Shown here in pieces: positions 10,972 to 21,962 of a DNA stretch of 64,000 nt. This DNA comes from Sanghuangporus weigelae (taxonomy: Eukaryota; Basidiomycota; Agaricomycetes; Hymenochaetales; Hymenochaetaceae): assembly GCA_033182465.1 (NCBI GenBank), contig CP137318.1:1426001-1490000 (forward strand), written 5' to 3'. The notes under the pieces are model-generated. The model saw only the letters and a list, made by a program, of their open reading frames with translations, was not told the DNA's origin and did no database searches. The position numbers were made by a program, and so were the translations under genes. Within the stretch, counting starts at the first letter, position 1. Every line of letters starts with the position of its first letter.

Positions 10972-12540
10972 ATGCCTATCCAAGACCGCACAAATGAATT
11001 CAGGGCCTGCGTCGAGTCCATTCGCAACCGCTCCGCTGCCCCGCCTAGCAAAATCACCGAGCAGCGACAACGGTTGTTACAACAGCGCGGCAAGGAAAAT
11101 GCAGCGAAAAGCGAGTTCACCCGTATGGCTACTGCTATTGGCAAGGATATCAGCGCGACGACGCTCAAGCTGAATAAACTGGCGCAACGTGAGTGAAGCT
11201 GAAGCCCCACTCATTCTTTCTTCCCCGTTTTCGGGAAAATAGTAGATCTACCTGTGTACTCATGGCTGTATCCACCCTTATCATATAGTCGCGAAGCGAA
11301 AGACGTTATTCGACGATAGACCTGTGGAGATTAGCGTATGTGTTTCTTCCCCCTTGAATTTTTCTTCCTTCTCTTCTGTCCGTGCTACCCGCCCGTTCCC
11401 CTCTTTCGTTGCGCGTGGCATTGGCTGTAGCACCCCATGAAATTTTACTAGCGTGCTAACCATCTTTTCTTTAATCTAATTGTATCCAGGAACTCACGTA
11501 CATCATCAAACAAGACATAGCGGTGATCAATAAGCAAATAGCCGCTTTGCAGACGCACCTCAAGCAACAGCAAGCACGCAGTGGGAGTAGTAAACATGCG
11601 GTGGACAAGCAGATTGACGAGCACAACTCGAATGTGGTGATGCTGTTGCAGAGTAAGCTTGCGTCGACGAGTATGGCATTTAAAGATGTGTTGGAAGTGA
11701 GGACGCAGAATATGAAGGAGTCGAAGGATAGGACGGAGATGTTTATGTCGAGCACTTCTGCCGCTGCTGCTAGTCAGGCTCCTACCAGTTCGTATTCGAT
11801 CTTTTTTTGCCCTTTTTCGTTAAGGTTTATTTTAACTGCTTTTGTAGACTCATTATTATTCAATGGACCTCGAGTTGCAGACCCGATGGGAGACGGCAGC
11901 GCTTCTCGTCCCGATTCAAAAGGCAAAGGCCGCGCCCGTCCAAATGGGGACGTCCTCGCTCTCGACTTGCTTTCTGCCGAAGAAGGCGCCGCAGGATCAA
12001 CGGGGTCCAACTCCCAAGGCCCCTTCGCGCAAATGCAGCTCGTCGCGCAACAAGACGACTACATTCAACAACGTTCCTCCGCCATTGAGAGCATCGAGAC
12101 TACCATCGCGGAGTTAGGTCAGATCTTCCAGCAGCTAGCGCATATGGTTGCGGAGCAGCGGGAGACGGTGCAGCGCATCGATGCGGATACACTGGATATT
12201 GTTGATAATGTCGGTGGAGCGCAGAGGGAGCTGTTGAAATATTACGCGAGCATCTCGAGCAACAGGTGGTTGATGCTCAAGGTGTTTGGTGTGCTTATCG
12301 TTTTTGTGAGTCATCTTTGAGTCATCTCAATTTTCTTTCCCTTTGCTTCTTTTTTTGTTCTTTATTGCGCCGTGCCGAGCACTGTGGCTTCCCGCTCGCT
12401 TGAACGAAGCTATCTCTGCTCCACCGCTTCTCTTTTGGTGTTATCTTACCTCTTCCCTGTCGTTTGTTTTCGCGAGAGAAGAAGAATACTGACCACCCCC
12501 GTTTCTCATGCAGTTTCTGGTTTTTATCCTCGTATCATAG
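10972..12540 (+). CDS. SED5: Syntaxin 5 / Sed5, Golgi t-SNARE
   Basis: Sed5 is the Qa-SNARE of the cis-Golgi and acts in ER-Golgi and intra-Golgi membrane fusion. The N-terminus MPIQDRTNEFRACVESI is the typical Sed5 peptide, and the Habc region includes LAKRKTLFDDRPVEI and ELTYIIKQDI. The SNARE helix near 12050-12240 contains QQDDYIQQRSSAIESIE, IAELGQIFQQLAHMV and a central glutamine at GQIFQ. The C-terminal membrane anchor is made from WLMLKVFGVLIVF plus a tiny last exon, FLVFILVS, at 12514-12540. About five exons are visible. Protein length near 340 residues agrees with the family. A Ser/Asp-rich linker at 11870-12030 (GSASRPDSKGKGRARP) is probably disordered. The last intron, 12306-12513, is unusually long for this window. 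Confidence 0.94.
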
Positions 12541-12868
12541 ACGGACGACGGCAACTCGCAATCCGCAAATTCGTTCTTCACTCCGTGACCCCATATCCTC
12601 CGTAGCAGTAGTTCTCTTCCATATCATACCGTACTATACCATATTTTCTTTCTCATCGCTACTACATAGTGCTTTGGCTGTTCTTATTATGGAATTTATT
12701 TTTGGACGATACTACTTATCGCTTCCGTGAAATTTGCTCTTTTCATCTTTGCGCTTTGAAAATATCGGTATTGGCGCACGGCTCTTGAAAATACGTAGGT
12801 ACATCCGAGAGTGAAGACAGAACGAGCAAGGCGTATCCGATCAATAAGCATAAAGAATATCATGCCGA
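12541..12868. other. Convergent intergenic region, nothing recognised
   Basis: This short gap between the stop codons of SED5 and the RRM gene is T-rich near SED5. I see no gene or repeat in it, and it probably holds the two 3' untranslated regions. Confidence 0.5.
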
Positions 12869-14252
12869 CTATCCAACTGGGATAGAGTTCACGCCCGTCC
12901 CTAAATACTTGTCCTTGCGTTTTTTGAGACCACGTTGCTTCTTGCTGCTGCTGTTAAGGCTATGCTTCTTGCCACCGCGGTGCGTGGTGCCTTCCTCCCC
13001 TGCTTCGGGTACGGACCACGTACGCTTTTTGCTTGTTGGTGGGAGTTCGGACGCGCCAGATGTCGAGGAATGCCGTTGGCCTTGTGAAGTTGTTGGGTCG
13101 GAGGAGGGATCCACAGTGGATTTTAGGAGATGCTTGTTCTGCGAAAGACATCAATTCACGTTGAGAAAACCATACTCATATATATTTAATACGCACCCTC
13201 TGCACTTCAAGCTTCCGATTCCTCCCCTTCAGCTTCTCAAGCCTCGTGCTGCTCTTCCCACCCCCGCCGGCTGTGAGCTCGATGTTGATCTGCCGGCCGT
13301 CAAGCGTGGAGTGGTGCAGTTTGAGAGCGTGTTGGAGAGAGGAGCGGGAGGTGAATTCGAGGAAGGCGCAGCCTTTGGATTTTGTTGTCGTTGATGATTT
13401 TGTAGAGGAGGGTTTGGGAGTGAGGAGGCGGATTGTCGGTGGTGGGTCTAATATCAATGATGTAGCGCTTCAGTAGATGAGAAGATTGGGAGCAGACGAA
13501 CCGAGATGCGCAAAATGAGCTTGAATGGCCTCTTCGGTAGTTGTATATTTGAGATTACCTGTGAGTTTGAAGTGAAGAGAAGCGCAGTAAGTATTATGTA
13601 TATGCACACGAGGACGAGTCCGTGAAGTGCGAACTCAGCACGTACCGATGAATAAAATATACCTCGTCTTGTGTTTCAAGGACTTAGCATCCTTGTTCTC
13701 AGTCTCAGCATTGCCCTCCGAGTCATCGACAGTCTCGTCTGCCTCAGAAAGTTTTCGTTTTCGTTTTTTCGGTTTGGAGGGGGCATCTGCATTTGTATCT
13801 GCATCTGAATCTGCGTTCGGATCGAGATTGGCGCCTCCTGCTTTGACTTGAGGGCGCTTCCGTTTCTTTGACGGCCGCTCAGTCCCAGAGACACTAATAC
13901 TCCCAGTTCCAGTCCGAGTATCGGCGCCGAATTCCACGTCTCTTTTCGACTTCACATCTCCTTCACCACTGCTCTGCTTCTGCTTCTGCTCCTGTCGCTG
14001 CTGCGCTTTTCCATTCAACGTCCCACTTCTCCTCCTGTCTGAAGGAGAATCATCCGCGTTTGGGTTGATATTCTCCGAGGCTTCCAGTTCCAGCTCATCG
14101 TCAATAATATCGGATTCCGGTACGGGTGCGTTTTCCGAGTGTGGATCTCCGAGTTTCCCTGCCTTTCTGTTCTTGCCTAGTTTCTGACGAAATGCGAGGC
14201 CCTTGCGCTGCTTTTTTGTGAGTTTCTGAGACTGTGCTGTGTTTTGTGGCAT
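12869..14252 (-). CDS. Nop6-like nucleolar RNA-binding protein (one RRM)
   Basis: The N-terminal 200 residues are highly charged and disordered, starting MPQNTAQSQKLTKKQRKGL and running through Lys/Arg clusters (KPKKRKRK) and acidic stretches. A single RRM follows, split over introns at about 13478-13495, 13559-13645 and 13142-13197. RNP2 is YILFIGNLKYTT and RNP1 is KGCAFLEFTSR. The C-terminus is basic (KKQRGLKKRKDKYLGTG). This layout is that of Nop6 and related proteins, which join early pre-40S ribosome particles in the nucleolus. The role is inferred from that similarity. A run of PNADSDADTNADAP near 13790-13820 comes from a short hexanucleotide-like repeat in the DNA. The gene diverges from the next one across about 465 bp. 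Confidence 0.8.
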
Positions 14253-14717
14253 AATCGGGTTTCAAGAGAAGATGAAGTCCGATGAAAGAGGAGAATGGAT
14301 TGGATCGGATGATGAGTGGAAATGAAAAGTAGTCGTGAGTTGATTTCCTTTAATGGGATTAACGCAGTGCTATATAGGCTTCAGGAAGAGGAATAGGGAT
14401 GAAGGTTCGAGATGGGCAGAAAGGAGAGCCGGGGTGATGAAAGTGCCTACCACACACGAGGCACTTTATTATTATTCTCAGGCTGTGACGAGTTTTACGT
14501 TTCTCCTTTCTATCCTCGCCTGTATGGTCCGTAGGCCGTCGCTGCTCGCAGTGCCCTGGTCGTCGTCGTTGCAGAGGAGAGAGAAGGGTAAAGTGAGTAA
14601 AATAAATAAAATAAATAAACAGAGTAAGCCAAACAAAGACACACAAACTGATACTATATTCTATTGACTGGCCAGACGTCGAGGATCCTCACCGCTAATG
14701 CCCACGACACCGTATTT
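14253..14717. other. Divergent promoter region
   Basis: This region lies between the start codons of the Nop6-like gene and the long disordered protein. It contains the A-rich tract AATAAATAAAATAAATAAA near 14599-14621. I see no gene. An in-frame TTG-initiated extension runs upstream to 14664, but I chose ATG 14718 for the following gene. Confidence 0.5.
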
Positions 14718-17700
14718 ATGGCTGAGAACCCAAAAGAGCACAACGATGCTCGCGGCCACCAACTCTCAACCTCCAGGTGGCGACGTCCGTCTCTCTTGTC
14801 AAAGCGTAGGGCAGACCAGTCCCAGTCGACAACAACGTCGACGACAACACAACCAACGCCGACGTCGTCGACTGCGCCTGCTCCTGCGCAAGTCTCGACC
14901 TCGAATTCGACCAATACTAGCACTTCTAATACCTCAGCCACGGCCGCCTCTTCCTCTTCGCCTCCCGCCCTCGTACCCGCGCGCGACAGCAAAAAGGAGA
15001 TTAAAAGACTTCTTAGGGACAGGGACGACGATACAACCACAACCACAGCCAGCGACAGGGATAGCGAGTGCAGTAGACCAATGAAGGCCCTCGAGGACCA
15101 GGCGGCCCGTCGTGCGCTGCGTGCCGCATCCGCCATCGACCTCCGCGTTCCCTCAACGCTCGTGCCTGACTCGTTGCCCATCCAGCCGGGGCAGGACATA
15201 CCAGATGCAGCGCAGTTCCGTGCAAAATACAACATATACAACCCCGTGGGGCCGAAGTGGTACATGAACCACCATCTCATCCCTCCGCACACCCGTATGC
15301 CGCTTTCTTCGACGTTCTCGCCATCCTTCCCGCCATCGAGCACAGCCATCGGCGCCGGCGCGGGTGGCGCTGGTATTGCAGCACCCACGACGCTGGATGC
15401 TGGCCGTATGCCCGTTCTGAATAGAACACCGTCCGCTTCGCCGCTTCCGACGCCGACCGCTTCGCAGACCCGACTGGGCGACGGATTCCACCCGAAGCGC
15501 ACGCGCAAGCTCTCGAACTCGGCGCACGACAATGTCGACATGCTCGATGGATCCGATCCGTCCGGTATGAACTGGCACCACCAGTCCCCGTATGACGTCG
15601 GCGGTCTCAACGGGACCGGCCCAGCAGCACCGCAAGAGGTATGTTGCTTTGTCTATGCTATGATTATCTATTTCTTCTTTCGTCGACCTATGACATACGC
15701 TTACTCGTTCCCTTTTACGCTCGGCAGACTCTAGGCAGATTACGGACGACCAGCGCAAGTGTGCCGCGCCAAAATGGTATCAGCAACGGCAACGGTCGAC
15801 CGGCCAACCCTTCTCCCCTTTCGCAGTCCACCTCGGCAGTGCATCTTGCCGAGCCTCCGCACGCTACTCACCCTCCTCGCAAACGCACGTTAAGCAGACC
15901 AACACATGGCATTCGCCGATTCTTCTCCAACTCGTCTGAGGATGTTTCCAAGGACGGCAAGATTTCGTCGGCACCTACCACGCCCGTTGAGAATGAAGAC
16001 AAAGAAGCAGGCGCGCCTCAACGGAAGCTTTCCAAGCGCGGGCGCACCGCACCTCCAACCTTCATGGCAGACAGCGGAACGAGCCTATTGACTATACCTT
16101 CGACTGGTATGGATAAGAAGGAAAAGCGGGCAAGCTTCATGAACCGTATCGGGAAGAAGTTCAGTGTGCTACGAAAACCACTAAACGAGCACCACAGCTT
16201 TATGGATCACCGGCGAAACGAGAATCAGGGACAGGGAGAGTACAGGCACGAGCGCAGGCCATCATTGTCTTCGTCGATTAAGGACGGCACTGTTCAGGTC
16301 TCATTGCCGCGGAAACTTAGTAAACGCACGCCGCCGTCCGCGTCTGAACGGAGGGAAGACAATAGCACTATTGCGCGCCGTACGTCTGCGTCGATTGATA
16401 TTGATATCCCGCTCACTATGGGTAAGCTCACTGTGGCGAATCCTGACCAACCGAGCTCTGAGACCGCCTCGCCTGTGAATCTGAAGGCGACGAAGGAATT
16501 GAATTCTTCGCCGCAGTCCTCGGTTGCTCCGCTTCCACCTCCGAAGAATTCACCTTTTCCTCCGTTGATTCAAGATTTTGAGACTGAGGATGACGAACCG
16601 CAAGGGAAGTCTGTGTTGCGAGTGACGAATACGCCCGATCGTTCGCAGGATGCTACGCCTGAGCAAGAGCAGAAGGTCGTTCAAGCTGCTCCTCAGCCGC
16701 AACCTCGGCCATCTCAACCCAGTCAGTCACTTCAACAATCCGTACAAAACTCCGCACCTGTTCTTCCCGAGATAGCTCGATCTCTTTCTCCGCTCCTCCC
16801 TCCGCCGCCCCTCACGCAACATAACTTCCCCTCCATCCCATCTTTCTTCTCTCCAGCCGTGGTCTCCGTATCACTCTCAACCGCAGACTTCAGCAGTCCA
16901 CCTCCAGTACCTGACAAGGCCTTCGTCGACCCGGCGACGTTGACGGATTCGCCCATGACGTCCGAGATGGACATGGACCATATGCCGGATATCGCGACTG
17001 AACCGGACTATGACCGCCGTGCGGAGACGCCGACTCCTGTACCACCCGTTCCTCCCCTCCCCGCTTCCCCGCCCGCGAACGTCCCTGCTTCAGCACCATC
17101 AGCAGCACCACGGCAGCAATCCAACCTGCGCACCTCTGTCGTTCCTTTCCCTTCCGAACCGCGGCCAGAGCCTTCTTTACGAACGCATGCCTTGCGGCCG
17201 CAGAAGGACAAGGCTAAGGGCAAGGACAAGGGTAAGAGTGCTGAAGATGACGATTCGCCTCTTAGTCGGGCGTCCCTGTATGTCAACCCTCCAACGCCGA
17301 TGGCGAACCCTTCGACAATCCCGTTCGTCACTCCTCCGCCGCTTGTAGGTGCACGCGGGATTCCGGCGGCGCAGTTGGCTGCGATGGAAGCTGCCGAAGA
17401 GAGAGACCACGAAAGGGAGAAGGAAAGGGATAGAGATAGAGAGAGACAGAGGGAAGTCGGAAGGGAGAGGGAGGAGAGGGTTAGAGAGTGGGAGCGTGAG
17501 ACTGAGAAGCAGATGGAGCTTGAACGGGAGCGCGAGAGGGAGCAACGGTTGAGAGAGCAGAGGGAGAGGGAGGCAGTGAAGGAGCGCGAGCGTGAAAGGG
17601 AGCGTGAAAGAGAGAAAGAAAGAGAGCGAGAAAAGGAGAGGGAGAGAGAAAGAGAGCGGGAAAGGGAGAGAGAAAGGGAGAGAGAAAGGGAGCTAGAGAA

Positions 17701-19291
17701 GGAGCGGGAGAGAGCAGAGAGGGAGAGGGAGAAAGCGGCTCGTGCTGCGCGGAGAGAGTCCAGGCGAGAGGAGAAATCTCGCCGAGACGAGCGCGAGGCT
17801 GAGCGATCATCACGATACGAAGAGCAACGTCCTAGAGGAGACGAGAGAGAAAGGATGTCGCAGTATGATGATCGCGCCCGGGCAGTGGTAGACGAACGGA
17901 ACTCGCGATATGAGGATAAATCCAGACTCGAGGAAAAGGACCGTTCGGCTCGACACTCTAAGCGCTTCAGCGTGGATAATCGGGACCGAGAACGTGAGCG
18001 TGAACGCGAACGGGATCGGGATCGGAGCTCGCGTAAGGAAAAGAAGGAACGCATGTCGACGACAGAGACCTTCCGCCTTGTGCGCTCGCAGTCTGGTAAT
18101 CATTTTATGCAGGATACAGCGGCTGCTATCCCTGTCGGTCAGGAACAGTGGACTCTTGTTGAGGCTCCTGCAAAACGCGACAAGGATCGTGGTTCCCGTA
18201 AAGACAAGGATCGGGACAGAGAGAAAGAGCGGGATAGGGATCAGGAAAGGGAGCGGGAGAAGACGAGTCCCGAGAAGAGCTCCCGTCGGCGGGAGAGTAG
18301 ACGAGAGGGGGACAAGCAACGTGAAAGTGCGCACGGGTCAAGTCGTAGCCATCATAGGCATGGTGGTACGAAAGACGACCGAAAGCACCGATCATCGGCC
18401 TCCATTGCTCGCAATCCTCTTGAGAGCAGCTTGCGTCACCACCGTTCGCGGAGTCTGGACGACCGACAGCCCAATGGGAATGCCGACTTGCGTTCTTCGG
18501 AGAGGGATAAAGAAAAGGATAAGAATCGGCGTTCGTCGCGTAGGAGAGAGAGCAAACAAGTGAATGGGAATGGGCACAATAGCAACGGGCATGGCGAACA
18601 GTCGTCGGACTCGCGTTCTTCTCAGACAACAGGCGAGAACGCTGGCAACTTGGCAAATGGAAACGTAAAAAATGGCGCGTCGGTGGAGCGGCACGGCTCG
18701 CTTCGGCGCGCAGTGTCTGACGTTCCAGCCGGAGCGGAGCAGATGATGTCCATCCATGCACGGGAAGCCTGGGACGCAGAACGGGTGTGGAAGGGCAAGA
18801 GTATGCTATATGATAACGATGGCGCTTCGACCAATATTAGGAGTGGAAGCTCGAATTTCGGAGACCTTGCGAGACACTCTATGTATAGTGGAAGCGGCGT
18901 TGTTCCCGGTGCAGCGTATATGATCCAGAGCCCGTATTACGGTCCCAGCCATGCCCCGCTCGTTCACACCTCTTCGTTCTACGCTATTCCTGTCTCTGTC
19001 GGCCATCATCACGCTTCTCCACCTGCAGCGTATCCTTCTCAGCCCATCTACTCTCCTGGACGGTACGATTACTCAAATGGTGCGAATGCAAATGCGAATA
19101 ACCCATATCGCACTTCGTACCCAGAGACACTCGACATGAACTCTCCGACGATACTTGCGAACCCTCTCCCCGAACCACCAAGGCAATCGACTTATTCGCC
19201 CGAGCCGCTCGTCCTGGATAATCCCCGTGCTGACGACCCGACCCTTACACCCGAGTATTGGAGCGTCCTTGCTGGCATCCCGACGCATTGA
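14718..19291 (+). CDS. Very long disordered protein with a Glu/Arg-repeat helix, function unknown
   Basis: Two exons (14718-15638 and 15728-19291) join in phase across a GT-AG intron and give about 1490 residues. I recognise no catalytic domain. Thr/Ser/Pro-rich low complexity fills the N-terminus, with a conserved-looking segment near 15190-15290 (FRAKYNIYNPVGPKWYMNHH). The middle holds many S/T-P sites and proline runs. From about 17380 to 17760 nearly every residue is E, R or K in short periodic units, which suits a single stable charged helix or coiled coil. More ER/DR-rich blocks recur to about 18330. The C-terminus is Tyr/Pro/Asn-rich and ends SVLAGIPTH. The NIYNPVGPKWYMNHHL region looks like a short conserved anchor. 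The composition would suit a scaffold or RNA-granule protein, but this is only inference. Confidence 0.8.
17380..17760 (+). repeat. Purine-rich low-complexity tract encoding (E/R/K)n
   Basis: Imperfect tandem repeats of GAGAGGGAG/GAAAGAGAG-type hexamers lie inside the coding exon and encode alternating Glu-Arg, Glu-Lys pairs. Unit drift and synonymous variation suggest repeat-driven growth kept in frame. The opposite strand is therefore open over a long distance with a Ser/Leu/Arg-rich reading that is not a gene. Confidence 0.85.
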
Positions 19292-20225
19292 TTTTTCATT
19301 CGATCTTTTTTTTCGTTTTTTTCGTTTTTTGCACATCGCATGGTAACGACTTTACGTGGCCTTCTCACCGGACTTCAAGCAAACACACTCTAGATTCATG
19401 TGTCTTCTTGCGTTTTCTTACTTTCAATTTATTGACTGACGGGCATTTATCACCAGCCTGCACTTGCAATACCCACTTCCACCACCTGTTTTCGAGCATT
19501 CTTGCGCATACCGTTGGTTTCAGCTTCATATTTTACCCCTTTTCTTTCTGTTTTGTTTTATTTTTGATGTCTATTTAATTGTGATGCCCAAGAGAGGAGA
19601 TACATAAATGCATACCTTAAATATCCCGAATACTACCTTATTCGTTTTTTTGTTTTGTTTTATTTTGCGGTTTATATGTGTACAAGTCCAAGACCAGATC
19701 ATCTTGATGTTTTCTTCGTTTTCCTTGCTTTCTCCGCTTTTGGTTATGGAGTAATATTTTGTTGACATTGAGCGATTGGATGGTTCAACGGAATGGATCA
19801 ATTTTTTTTTTTCCATTTCATTTGCTTGCGAGCAGATATTAATTGCAGGTTGTATTCAAAGGCGGTGAATACGAAATGGTTAGAAGACAAGCACAATGAA
19901 TAATCCAGAGAAGTGAGAACTAGTGAGATACAGGACCATCAGAAGCAAGACTGAATGAAACAACAGCAGTTGATTGCGAACACAAGACAGTGCGATGAGA
20001 CATGAGCATCCGAGAGCAACAAGATTATACGGAGCCGAGGTATGCATAGCATGTATGTTCGTGCGGGTAGAGTTACATTTCTATACAATGTGCGCATGTC
20101 AGATCCGGTCGTCACTCGATAACGAGAAAAGTGGTAACAGAAAGACGAGCAAGAAAAGAAAGAAGCCCAACAGAACAAAAATGACAGAACAGAATGAATG
20201 CACAAAGAGAAAATGAGGAAAAACA
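19292..20225. other. Convergent intergenic region with mirrored pyrimidine skew
   Basis: After the stop at 19291 the plus strand is T-rich (T-runs near 19303-19330 and 19640-19660). Approaching the stop of the minus-strand gene at 20226 it becomes A/G-rich. Each gene thus has a pyrimidine-rich sense-strand 3' region. A T9-T10 run lies at about 19802-19812. No gene is seen. Confidence 0.5.
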
Positions 20226-21441
20226 TCACATCTGCCAATCGGTATACTGACGAGTTTCAACAGGGAAGTCAATCTCGGGGTAATCGTCGTACGTCGCCTC
20301 TGCGTCGAGGAACCGCCGTAACCGCGCGACTTGGGACGAGAGGTACATGACGATGATCTGCATCTTGATGTCGAGGTTGAGTCGGAGGACTTCGGCGCAG
20401 GTTTTGAGCGCCTGCTCGCGTGTGGCGACGAACATGTTCCCGGTGAAGCCGAGCTGCTTGAGGTTGTCGATGAGCTCGCTGAACTCTGAGCACCACCCTA
20501 GTACGCCCAACTGTAACAGACACAAATACATATACAGATGCAGATGCAGATGCAGATTTGTAAGGGATTGTTCATGAAGAAGAGAGGTGTGAAGAGTGAC
20601 TTACTTGCCCGTATTGCTTGTACCGCGTGTACAGCACGTTTGGAGCAACATTGAATGCATATATAAATCGCTCGTTCTCTTCGACGACGTTTGGGGCTGG
20701 GGTGTATGGTTCCGCTGCTACCGACGGAGTTCGGACTTCAGGCTACAAAAAGTTCATAGCATAAACCGGTTAGTCAAGATCCACATTGACCCGGAAGGCA
20801 TGGTAGAATGAAATGAGAAAGAAAGCTCTTCACCTCATGTTGTCTAGGCGGCGGATCCTATCAAGAAAATCACAGACTCCGTTCAGCATCGGACAGGAGA
20901 AATCAAATCACTAATGATACCCATGCTCACCTTAAACCACTCATAATTCTCGAAATCCGGTTCCTCCTCGTTAAAATCCCAATCAAGCGTCTCTCCATGT
21001 TTCGTATGAATCGGCATCTTGGGGTGATACTGCTGCTGCTGATTATTGTTGATATTATTCTTATCAGAGCCGGGACTCTTGGAGCCAGAGGAGAACTGCC
21101 GTCGGAGGGTGTCAAAGACGCCGCTTCCCCCTCCGCCTCCTTTCTTCTTGTTATTCTTCTTGCTGTTGTTCGAGTGACCACTTGATGCGTATTGCTGCTG
21201 CTGAGCGAAGAGGGCGAAGGATGAGCTGGAGGAGGAGGTGGGAGAGGCGGGGTTGGAGGCCTGGTAGCGGTACAGCTTGCGAAACGCTCGTGGATGGTGA
21301 AAGGAACGGGTTGTGCGTGCGTGCGGAGGGATCTATGGAAGAGCGTCCGCCGGTCACGAGTAGGCACTCGAGCCTAGGTTTGGGAAAGCTGATAACGGGT
21401 CGTGTCGTGCTTATTGTGATCTTGATCTTCTAGAGTTTGCA
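20226..21441 (-). CDS. Conserved protein of unknown function (5' end unresolved)
   Basis: The C-terminal exons are clear. Exon 20605-20742 encodes PEVRTPSVAAEPYTPAP, then EENERFIYAFNVAPNVLYTR. Exon 20226-20510 encodes LGVLGWCSEFSELIDNLK, then MFVATREQALKTCAEVLRL and a helix, MQIIVMYLSSQVARLRRFLD. Upstream lies a 24-nt micro-exon (20834-20857, DPPPRQHE). Before it a long exon, about 20937-21270, encodes KNNKKGGGGSGVFDTLRRQF and a Gln/Asn run, then HGETLDWDFNEEEPDFENYEWFK-like acidic text. Further upstream the frame must switch and I cannot fix the start. Candidate pieces lie at about 21330-21434 and 21564-21605. The dense, non-repetitive C-terminal text looks strongly conserved, but I cannot assign a family. 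The stop at 20226 is firm. Confidence 0.7.
20532..20557. repeat. Short CAGATG microsatellite in an intron
   Basis: About four units of CAGATG/ATGCAG lie between exons 20226-20510 and 20605-20742 of the unknown gene. Confidence 0.7.
20834..20857 (-). other. 24-nt micro-exon in the gene of unknown function
   Basis: Read on the minus strand, an AG acceptor (20858-20860) and a GTGAAG donor (20828-20833) bracket exactly 24 nt encoding DPPPRQHE. It joins in phase 0 to YEWFK upstream and to PEVRTPSV downstream. Confidence 0.65.
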
Positions 21442-21962
21442 GGAAGAGCCGAGAGAAAAATTATAAGAAAGCCTGGTCTATGGCATGGAATCACAGCAGA
21501 TTTGAACAGTATACGATATGCAACCCTTAGCAAGAATAATAAAATCAAACAGAAAATAACAGCTTACGTCTTTTTTCAGGGATCCTGTGGCCTTGAAGTG
21601 ATAATCAGTCTAGTGCACAACTGGGTCGAGGGCTTCAAAGATCGAATGATGAGTGGATATCGAGGGTGATGGAATGGATGGTCTACAAGGTTGCCTCCTC
21701 GCCTAGGAGCGCCTACGCCGACCGCACAGACCGCGGGCAGACACGCACAAACGGCATGTATGATGCTCGCCTCGTGTAAGCGCAAAATCTGATCTCTCCG
21801 CGGTCGGGTTACTTGCCGGTGAGCATCATTTCCAAAACAGGCCAACTCTACAGACCTACATGTAGTACGCTATACTTCAAATCAAACACAGAATACATCA
21901 AGAACAGTACTAGTAGAAGCAATATTGAAAACAAATTGCACAGGTTGTATCACAGCATTCTA
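21442..21962. other. Region upstream of the unknown minus-strand gene
   Basis: This stretch may hold the first exon or exons and promoter of the unknown gene. One possible exon ends at a GTAAGC donor near 21563 on the minus strand and reads DYHFKATGSLKKD. I see no independent gene. The last 100 bases run into the 3' end of the Lnt-like gene. Confidence 0.4.

Noticed and set aside
14664-14717. Upstream extension of the long disordered protein
   Set aside because: It starts with TTG, and the first ATG is at 14718.
14654-15610. 318-codon open frame on the minus strand
   Set aside because: Antisense shadow of the Thr/Ser/Pro-rich exon of the long disordered gene; composition follows the sense codons and no motif is present.
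17008-18054. 348-codon open frame on the minus strand, Ser/Arg/Leu-rich
   Set aside because: It is the antisense reading of the Glu/Arg repeat block. Purine-rich repeats leave the opposite strand free of stops, and there is no domain.
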